Source of the DNA: JAMCZU01 sp964479405
Lineage (GTDB): Bacteria > Patescibacteriota > UBA1384 > UBA12157 > JAENIV01
DNA length: 13,705 bases
Reading direction: 5' to 3'
NCBI GenBank assembly: GCA_964479405.1
Contig: CAYZMA010000029.1
Coordinates: forward strand, 1-13,705
A program made the position numbers and the translations under genes. The first letter of the stretch is position 1; each line of letters opens with the position of its first letter. Shown here in pieces: positions 6,264-11,644 of the stretch. The notes under the pieces were generated by a model. That model was not told where the DNA came from and made no database searches. It worked only from the letters and a program-made list of their open reading frames with translations.

Positions 6264-7655
6264 ATGGAAAATATTACACCTCGAACAATTAATGTGCCAG
6301 AAATCCAAAAGATATTTAGAGAAAAGAAATTCGCTGAAGTTGTTGGTGTGTTAGAAACGCACCAAATTGAATTTAAATTATCACCATACTTAAAAGAAAA
6401 AATTGAGCATGAATTGCCGAAGGATGTTGCTGCAATAGCCAATTCTGGGGGAGGCGTAATTTACATCGGTATCAATGAAAGCAAACAAAATGGTCAGGCA
6501 TTTGCGTCAAGCATAAATCCATTTGACAAAAACTTAGTTAATGAAGATTCGTGGAGAAGCAATATTCACAATCGGATTGAACCACAATTGCCGGATAATT
6601 TTGTTTCTTTTAACTATTACGACTACGATCAAGGGATTTTAATGGAAATATTGATAAAAGATTCACAAGAAGAACCTCTTTTTGTTCATTACACTAATGG
6701 ATCGATGGAATACTGGCATTGCCCAACAAGACCAGGTGCAAGAACTGCAAGTAAATATGGTGTTACGTTAATACGGCAAGCATTTATTGAAAAATTAAAA
6801 AGAGATACATCTCCGCCAGTAATTCCCGGTATAGTAAGAATTGAAAAGAAGATCGATAGAATTAATGAAAGAATAGATAAATTATATTCTTCCCCCGCTG
6901 ATGTATTCAGAGTGAATCAGCAATCATTGGTTGAATACGCAAAATCGAAACTAAATACCGAGAAAGGTTTTTTTTACATCCAGGCAGACCCTAAAACTAT
7001 AATTGAACTAGAAAATATTTTAAGTAAAAACCTGTCAAAGGCTTATGAATTAATTTCTAATCCTCCAGATATTAGACCAATGGGATGGGGGCTCTCCGTT
7101 GCAAGTTCCGAAAGACCTTATCCAGCCCCAAATCGTTGGGAAAATATGAACGGGAATCGAAAAATAAACATTATTACCGATCATGGACAGATATTTACTG
7201 CAGGATCTATCCAGCGTTTTCTTGATTGGGGAGTTGAAGATTATTATTCGAGCGAAATTACAGAATTTGGCGGGGAACTTATAAACAACTTTGCTTTAGT
7301 TGAATATGTAGATAATTTTATGAGGTTTCTAAAAGATGCTGTTAATAAACTAAAAATTAACGCTGACTATGAAATACGTAGTGGTTTTTGGATACCGGAT
7401 GATATGAAAATGGGTTTATTTAGGCCATATCATCTAGGTTCCTATTTTAAAACCATATCCGATCAAATAAAAATAAAAGAAATCACATATCAAATCAAAC
7501 AAAGAGATTTTAATAAAGATGCGGCACATTTAGCTGGTGGATTACTAGAAGTAGTTTATACACTGTGTTTCAATGAAACCGATACCTTCCCTTACTTAGG
7601 AAATGATGATCAAGGAATGTTTGTTCAAGAAGAGAGATTTAAAAAAGTATCATAA
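6264..7655 (+). CDS. Schlafen/AlbA_2-domain protein with uncharacterised C-terminal region
   Basis: The protein has 463 residues. Residues about 30-175 form a Schlafen AlbA_2 (divergent AAA_4) domain: the E-x-x-x-x-EFK signature at 31-38 (ETHQIEFK), DVAAIANSGGGVIYIGINE at 54-72, and a following strand region up to RQAFIEKLKR. Bacterial relatives occur as putative DNA/RNA-binding or nuclease parts of defence proteins and transcriptional regulators. A helical linker (about 185-210, alternating I, R and K) leads to a C-terminal region (about 215-463) that I cannot assign; it has no winged-helix or ATPase motifs that I can see, but contains aromatic stretches such as RPMGWGLSVASSERPYP. The start at 6264 has no Shine-Dalgarno and fits a near-leaderless promoter. 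The gene is monocistronic, and its location next to the restriction cluster suggests a defence role. Confidence 0.82.
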   Translation: MENITPRTINVPEIQKIFREKKFAEVVGVLETHQIEFKLSPYLKEKIEHELPKDVAAIANSGGGVIYIGINESKQNGQAFASSINPFDKNLVNEDSWRSNIHNRIEPQLPDNFVSFNYYDYDQGILMEILIKDSQEEPLFVHYTNGSMEYWHCPTRPGARTASKYGVTLIRQAFIEKLKRDTSPPVIPGIVRIEKKIDRINERIDKLYSSPADVFRVNQQSLVEYAKSKLNTEKGFFYIQADPKTIIELENILSKNLSKAYELISNPPDIRPMGWGLSVASSERPYPAPNRWENMNGNRKINIITDHGQIFTAGSIQRFLDWGVEDYYSSEITEFGGELINNFALVEYVDNFMRFLKDAVNKLKINADYEIRSGFWIPDDMKMGLFRPYHLGSYFKTISDQIKIKEITYQIKQRDFNKDAAHLAGGLLEVVYTLCFNETDTFPYLGNDDQGMFVQEERFKKVS

Positions 7656-7805
7656 TTATATTTATTTAAAAAAGTATGGATGATTTTTTCATCTTCCAAC
7701 CAGTAAAACGGGAATTTCTATTTTAAACTCTCCGAGAAATGTGCGCCTTTAGCTATGTACATCAACTACTAACCGCTACCAAAATTAGTAATAATTTTAA
7801 TGATT

Positions 7806-7814
7806 TGGTATATT
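7806..7814 (+). promoter_or_regulatory. extended -10 promoter of the CcdA-ferredoxin-reductase operon
   Basis: TGG followed by TATATT (7809-7814), the same nine bases as at the PEP-CTERM promoter. It ends 9 bases before the ATG at 7824, giving a leader of about 2-3 bases. A -35 at the proper distance (TAGTAA, 7786-7791) is weak, which an extended -10 can tolerate. Confidence 0.5.
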
Positions 7815-7823
7815 AAATAAGAG

Positions 7824-8504
7824 ATGAACCACTCTCTTTTTTATTTAGTTGTATCAGCCGGTTTGTTAGACAGTTTCAATCCTTGCGCGATTGCGATTCT
7901 TTTAATTTTCATTGCTTTAATGCTGACCCTAAAAAAGGATAGAAGAACGATTGTTATTTTAGGCTTAACCTATATTTTTTCTGTTTATATTACATATCTT
8001 GTGATTGGTGTTGGTCTTCTGCGGGCGATTCATCTTTTTAGCATTCCCCAAATTTTCACTCAAATTATTGGTTGGATTTTAGTTACTTGGGGACTTTGGA
8101 GTGTGAAAGACTTTTTCTTTCCCAAATTACCTTGGCGCCTTTCCATTTCACTTTCCGGTCGGCAAATTATTGCTAAGTACGCTCAAAAAGTGACCATTCC
8201 GGCCACACTCTTGATGGGATTTTTAGTTGCTATTTTTGGTTTTCCTTGCACCGGTGGCATATATTTGGCAACTTTAGCTTTACTTTCGGTCAAAGAAACC
8301 TATTTGAAAGGTATTTTTTATCTTCTGATCTATAATTTAATGTTTGTTTTGCCTTTAATTCTGATTTTTGCCGCCACAACCAACAGATTGGTCGCTGAAA
8401 AAATAATTAATTTAAATGAAAAAAATAGCCCGGTTTTCAGGTTAATTATTGGTTTAATCACCCTTGTAATGGGTTTAATTCTGGTTTTATGGTTGACGAA
8501 GTGA
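7824..8504 (+). CDS. CcdA/DsbD-type transmembrane thiol-disulfide transporter
   Basis: This 226-residue membrane protein has about six hydrophobic segments (roughly 4-32, 42-68, 74-93, 122-140, 143-183 in two parts, and 204-224). Two conserved cysteines lie near the starts of the two half-repeats: C21 in FNPCAIAIL and C142 in GFPCTGGIY. In CcdA and the beta domain of DsbD, such a pair takes electrons from cytoplasmic thioredoxin and hands them to extracytoplasmic thiol proteins. No thioredoxin-like domain is fused. The length matches short CcdA proteins. It is first in a plus-strand operon with a ferredoxin and a thioredoxin reductase-like enzyme, which suggests that these supply its reducing power. 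There is no Shine-Dalgarno, and an extended -10 lies 9 bases upstream. No cytochrome c maturation genes are nearby, so a general thiol-reducing role is more likely. Confidence 0.85.
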   Translation: MNHSLFYLVVSAGLLDSFNPCAIAILLIFIALMLTLKKDRRTIVILGLTYIFSVYITYLVIGVGLLRAIHLFSIPQIFTQIIGWILVTWGLWSVKDFFFPKLPWRLSISLSGRQIIAKYAQKVTIPATLLMGFLVAIFGFPCTGGIYLATLALLSVKETYLKGIFYLLIYNLMFVLPLILIFAATTNRLVAEKIINLNEKNSPVFRLIIGLITLVMGLILVLWLTK

Positions 8505-8523
8505 TAGAATAAAAATGAAAAAC

Positions 8524-8528
8524 GGAGG
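8524..8528 (+). promoter_or_regulatory. ribosome-binding site of the ferredoxin gene
   Basis: GGAGG in the context GGAGGTATTATG. It places the start at the ATG at 8533, not at the in-frame ATG at 8515, which lies upstream of it. The reductase gene has the nearly identical GGAGGTATCATG. Confidence 0.75.
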
Positions 8529-8532
8529 TATT

Positions 8533-8763
8533 ATGTCCGATCAAAATCAAACTAATCCACCAGCTGGCGGAAAGATTCCGCGCGTTGATCCTGATCTTTG
8601 TATTGGTTGCGGTCTTTGTGTGACAACCTGTCCGGATGTTTTTGCTTTAGCCGACGACGGTAAATCTTATGTTCAGAATCCGTCGGGTTGCGCTAAATGT
8701 AATTGTCAAGAAGCAATTGATAGCTGTCCTTCTCATGCCATTTCGTGGCTGGAACAGAGCTAG
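8533..8763 (+). CDS. [4Fe-4S] ferredoxin with extra cysteines
   Basis: This is a small electron carrier of 76 residues. After a 15-residue polar lead it has the CIGCGLCVTTCP motif with C23, C26, C29 and C33, then C53, C56 and C58 in CAKCNC, and C65 in DSCPSHAI. In single-cluster ferredoxins of the Thermotoga type, the first three cysteines and the one in the final xxCP bind the [4Fe-4S] cluster. That set (C23, C26, C29, C65) is complete, leaving C33, C53, C56 and C58 spare. They do not form a regular second CxxCxxCxxxCP motif. The start at 8533 follows GGAGG; an ATG at 8515 would lie before the ribosome site. It is 28 bases after the CcdA gene and 146 before the reductase, so it is probably their electron partner. 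Confidence 0.9.
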   Translation: MSDQNQTNPPAGGKIPRVDPDLCIGCGLCVTTCPDVFALADDGKSYVQNPSGCAKCNCQEAIDSCPSHAISWLEQS

Positions 8764-8772
8764 AAAATGACC

Positions 8773-8894
8773 AATTAACCTAATTATTCTAATTTCTAAA
8801 TAAATCCCAATATCTAATACCAAAATGACTAAAAAATTAGACATTGAAATAATTAGAAGTTGATTAGGTCAATTAGGTTAATTAGAATAATTAG
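8773..8894. repeat. AATTAG-rich imperfect inverted repeat between ferredoxin and reductase genes
   Basis: A 15-bp perfect inverted repeat, 8780-8794 (CTAATTATTCTAATT) with 8880-8894, encloses about 85 bases. A second pairing register, 8773-8784 with 8872-8883 (12 bp), overlaps it. The arms are built of short repeats of the kind TTAATTAG/AATTAGAA, as I recall from intergenic repeats of Patescibacteria genomes. The right arm ends 5 bases before the GGGAGG ribosome site of the reductase gene. Confidence 0.75.
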
Positions 8895-8899
8895 AAATT

Positions 8900-8905
8900 G
8901 GGAGG
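8900..8905 (+). promoter_or_regulatory. ribosome-binding site of the reductase gene
   Basis: GGGAGG in the context GGAGGTATCATG decides the start at the ATG at 8910. An in-frame TTG at 8898 would encode the ribosome site itself (GG I M) and is rejected. Confidence 0.8.
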
Positions 8906-8909
8906 TATC

Positions 8910-9824
8910 ATGTACGATTCAATTATTATTGGCGGCGGGCCGGCAGGACTAACGGCCGCAATTTACTTGGCTCGGAAAAAAATGAATATTTTGCTTTTAA
9001 GCTCTGAATTTGGCGGGCAAACGGCTAAAGCGGCGGGAATTGAAAATTATCCTGGTTTTATTAAAATTTCCGGCGCAGAATTAATTGCCAAAACTTTAGA
9101 ACAAATTCAGGCTTTGGAAGTTGAAAATAAAAATGAAGAAGTAAAATCAGTTGAAAAAAATGAAAATGGCTTTAAAGTTTTAACTAAAGATCAAACTTAC
9201 CAGACACGGTCAGTTGTTATTTGCTCGGGCAAAACTCATCGGAAACTCAATGTTCCGGGCGAAGACGAATTTGTCGGCAAAGGTGTCAGCTATTGCGCTA
9301 CTTGCGACGGTCCTCTTTTTAAAGATAAAACCGTGGTGGTAATTGGCGGAGGTAATTCCGCCATGGATGCGGCTACCGAAATTGAAAAATATGCCCAGAA
9401 AGTTTTTGTTTTAGCTGTTACAAGCGAACTTCAATGCGATGCGGTTTTAAAAGAACGTTTTGAAAAATCAGAAAAGGGCAAAATAATTTATAATGCCCAA
9501 ACAACGGAAGTCTACGGCGATGGTTTTATTAAAGGGCTTAAATACAAAGATCAAGGTTCCGGCGAAATTGTTGATTTAGCTTGTGATGGTATTTTTGTAG
9601 AAATTGGTTGGACACCTTCAACCGATTTTGTCAAAGATCTTCTTAAAATTTCCGAACTCAAAGAAATTGAAGTTGATCAAAATGGCGCCACTTCAGTTTC
9701 TGGCATATTTTCGGCCGGCGATGTTACCAATACGCCATTTAAACAAATTGTCATTGCTTCCGGCGATGGCGCCAAAGCGGCTTTGAGTGCTTGGAAGTAT
9801 TTGATAATGCAAAAATCTCGTTGA
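8910..9824 (+). CDS. trxB: thioredoxin reductase-like FAD/disulfide oxidoreductase, AhpF-type nucleotide site
   Basis: The flavoenzyme has 304 residues. The FAD-binding GGGPAG is at 8-13, the redox disulfide CATC at 129-132 (YCATCDGPLF), the second dinucleotide motif GGGNSAMDAA at 146-155, and the closing FAD motif GIFSAGDV at 265-272. These are complete and the length is that of low-Mr TrxB. The HRRxxxR segment that grips the NADPH 2'-phosphate in TrxB is missing: the equivalent stretch after VFVL (about 169-176) reads AVTSELQC. That region and the following NAQTTEVYGDG resemble AhpF, which prefers NADH. Donor options are therefore NADH or the ferredoxin encoded just upstream. The acceptor may be thioredoxin or the CcdA partner; no thioredoxin gene is in the window. 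It ends one base before the convergent response-regulator gene. Confidence 0.9.
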   Translation: MYDSIIIGGGPAGLTAAIYLARKKMNILLLSSEFGGQTAKAAGIENYPGFIKISGAELIAKTLEQIQALEVENKNEEVKSVEKNENGFKVLTKDQTYQTRSVVICSGKTHRKLNVPGEDEFVGKGVSYCATCDGPLFKDKTVVVIGGGNSAMDAATEIEKYAQKVFVLAVTSELQCDAVLKERFEKSEKGKIIYNAQTTEVYGDGFIKGLKYKDQGSGEIVDLACDGIFVEIGWTPSTDFVKDLLKISELKEIEVDQNGATSVSGIFSAGDVTNTPFKQIVIASGDGAKAALSAWKYLIMQKSR

Positions 9825-9825
9825 A

Positions 9826-10191
9826 CTATTTTTTTGTCGCTTCTTTAATTTTATCTACCACCATTTTTGGCTCGTATTCGGCTTTGACTAAATAGCCGTA
9901 AGCGCCGAGTTCTTTGGCTTTACTGCCCGAACTTTCTTGGGGCAAATTGGTGAGTAAAAAGACCGGAATTTTGTTAATATCCGGATCTTTTTTTATGTCT
10001 TTTAAAACATCAAGTCCGTTGTAGCGAGGCATAATAATATCTAGTAAAATAACATCTGGTTTTTGCTCTTTAGCAAGTTTCATGCCGGTTTCGCCGTCAT
10101 TGGCTTGAACAACTTCAAGTCCAGAAATTTTAAAATACTCACTGTACATTTTAAGAATCCCTTTTTCGTCATCAATGATTAATACTTTCAT
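9826..10191 (-). CDS. REC-only response regulator
   Basis: A stand-alone receiver domain of 121 residues. The acidic pocket is D7-D8, the phosphoacceptor D51 in VILLDIIMP, the switch residue T81 in LLTN, and the conserved lysine K103 in GYLVKAEYEP. There is no DNA-binding or enzymatic output domain, so it must act by protein contact, as CheY-like and Spo0F-like proteins do. It starts 22 bases after the histidine kinase stop, with GGAGA about 10 bases before the ATG, and is expected to be phosphorylated by that kinase. The sequence, with LTNLPQES and LVKAEYEPKMVVDKIKE, is of the style common in Patescibacteria. The stop codon lies one base from that of the convergent reductase gene, with no terminator between them. 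Confidence 0.93.
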   Translation of the reverse strand: MKVLIIDDEKGILKMYSEYFKISGLEVVQANDGETGMKLAKEQKPDVILLDIIMPRYNGLDVLKDIKKDPDINKIPVFLLTNLPQESSGSKAKELGAYGYLVKAEYEPKMVVDKIKEATKK

Positions 10192-10213
10192 GAAATAAAA
10201 TCTCCATTTTTTA

Positions 10214-11494
10214 TTATCTTACCATTGGCAGGCTAAAAGTAAAAGTGGCGCCACGGTCATTACCGGGGGACTCGGCCCAAATTTTACCGTGATGGGTTTC
10301 AATCAAAAGTCGCCCAATATAAAGACCTAAACCAGTGCCTTTATTGTCCAGTTCCAAGATATTTTTGCTCCGGAAAAAGGGTTGAAAAATTTTATCAAAA
10401 TCTTCGGCTTTAATACCGGCGCCTTCATCTTTAATTGAAACAATTGTCTCATTTTTTTCTTGACGGCAATTGACGGTAACTTTGCCAAAAGTTGTATATT
10501 TAACCGCGTTGTCTAGCAAAATATAAAGAACTTGGCGGATTTTTTCTTTGTCAACTTGGATTGGTTGAAGACTCTCTGGTTTTTTAAAAGTTAAAGTAAC
10601 ATTCTTTTTTGGCAAAGCATTGTTAAATTGATTAACTGATTCTTGAACTAAATCTTCAATTTTTACTTCTTCTTTTTTTAGCTCCAATTTACCAGACTGA
10701 ATTTTGGAGATGGAAAGAAGTTCGGTTACTAAATTAACCATTCTTTTGGAGCTAACATAAATTTCATCAACTGCGTCCTCTTGTTTAGGAGTCATTTCGC
10801 CTAGAGTGCCGTCGTGGAGCATTGAAGTAAAACCGCGGATCATTGACAAAGGGGTAAAAAGTTGGTGAGAAGTCATTGATAAAAATTCTTTTTGACGATG
10901 ATATTCTTCTTCCAAAACTTTTTGATAGGCAATAGACTCTTCTTTGGCGCTTTTTTCTTGGCGAATTTGCATTGCCAAAAGTCGGCAGAAAATGGTGATG
11001 ACAAGAATTAAACCAATTTGCCAAACACCTTCATAAATTTGATTACCTTGAGGATAAAGGCCTTGCGCGCCCAAAAAGATTTCAAAAACCACAAATAAAG
11101 AAGCAATGGCAGCGATTAAAAGAGCATTAATAAATTGAAGTGATAAAGCGGCGGCGGCAATGGGCAGGAAAAAGAGGGCGTAAAAATATTGTCCCCAATC
11201 TTTTAAAATTAAAATTAAACTGCCGATTAAAACGATATCGGCAATATCTTTAATGTAAAGTCGTTTTGAGCGAGAAAAATATTTATAGATTATTAAATAG
11301 TACAGCAAAGCAAAAGCAATAATAATGCCAATGAGTAAATATGCCTTGGTATCATCAATATTTCTATTAGGGATAATTTGGACCCCAAAAATAATGGCAA
11401 CAATAATTACCCAAGTTGAAATTTCAATAATCTTTTCGTAGCGATTGGCTTTTCCTTTGACTTCCGACCAAGCCGGGATAGATTTATCTTCCAT
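10214..11494 (-). CDS. membrane sensor histidine kinase
   Basis: The protein has 426 residues. The N-terminal half has about six membrane helices (roughly 23-41, 51-72, 83-98, 104-119, 122-141 and 157-175) with very short loops, so there is no large external sensor domain; it may sense within the membrane. A coiled segment (about 177-205) leads to the HisKA dimerisation domain with phosphorylated H210 in TSHQLFTPLS. The HATPase_c domain follows, with the N-box DNAVKY (N329), G1 DEGAGI (356-361), the F-box region FQPFF and G2 GTGLGL (386-391), all intact. No HAMP or PAS domain is seen. The gene is followed after 22 bases by the response regulator, forming a two-component pair. A -10-like TATACT stands 6 bases before the ATG with no Shine-Dalgarno, suggesting a leaderless message. 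The stimulus is unknown. Confidence 0.93.
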   Translation of the reverse strand: MEDKSIPAWSEVKGKANRYEKIIEISTWVIIVAIIFGVQIIPNRNIDDTKAYLLIGIIIAFALLYYLIIYKYFSRSKRLYIKDIADIVLIGSLILILKDWGQYFYALFFLPIAAAALSLQFINALLIAAIASLFVVFEIFLGAQGLYPQGNQIYEGVWQIGLILVITIFCRLLAMQIRQEKSAKEESIAYQKVLEEEYHRQKEFLSMTSHQLFTPLSMIRGFTSMLHDGTLGEMTPKQEDAVDEIYVSSKRMVNLVTELLSISKIQSGKLELKKEEVKIEDLVQESVNQFNNALPKKNVTLTFKKPESLQPIQVDKEKIRQVLYILLDNAVKYTTFGKVTVNCRQEKNETIVSIKDEGAGIKAEDFDKIFQPFFRSKNILELDNKGTGLGLYIGRLLIETHHGKIWAESPGNDRGATFTFSLPMVR

Positions 11495-11500
11495 AACTTT

Positions 11501-11529
11501 AGTATAGTTGATTTTTAAACATTTTTCAT
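11501..11529 (-). promoter_or_regulatory. promoter of the kinase operon, predicted leaderless
   Basis: On the minus strand, TATACT (11501-11506) has a weak -35-like ATGAAA (11524-11529) 17 bp upstream. Only 6 bases separate the -10 from the ATG at 11494, so transcription would begin at or next to the start codon. Confidence 0.45.
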
Positions 11530-11536
11530 CTATAAT
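11508..11536 (+). promoter_or_regulatory. sigma70-like promoter facing an apparently gene-free stretch
   Basis: TTGATT (11508-11513), a 17-bp spacer and a perfect TATAAT (11531-11536). It points away from the kinase, into the terminator and 3' end of the lipoprotein gene. No plus-strand coding region follows. It overlaps the minus-strand kinase promoter. Confidence 0.5.
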
Positions 11537-11595
11537 TAGACAGAATCGTATGTAGCTTAAAAATTAATTTACATAATTGCGGATGTGTAGAATAT

Positions 11596-11624
11596 AAAAA
11601 AGCCCCAAGACAAATTCTTAGGGC
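11596..11624 (-). terminator. intrinsic terminator of the lipoprotein gene
   Basis: On the minus strand, GCCCTAAGA (11616-11624) pairs with TCTTGGGGC (11602-11610) with one G-U wobble and a 5-base loop, followed by six T (11596-11601). It lies about 20 bases after the lipoprotein stop codon. Confidence 0.85.
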
Positions 11625-11644
11625 GTATGATAATATTGAGTTTG

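Noticed and set aside
7656..7823. RNA gene, riboswitch or terminator in the gap before the CcdA gene
   Set aside because: Only a weak 5-bp stem (GATGA/TCATC, 7679-7693) was found; no tRNA-like fold or known riboswitch core could be drawn.
8515..8532. Ferredoxin start at the ATG at 8515
   Set aside because: It would lie before the GGAGG ribosome site and encode it; the ATG at 8533 has the site upstream.
8773..8894. CRISPR array or intrinsic terminator between ferredoxin and reductase genes
   Set aside because: The repeats are short, irregular and inverted with no equal spacers; the paired arms are nearly all A-T with no GC stem or T-run, and the operon continues.
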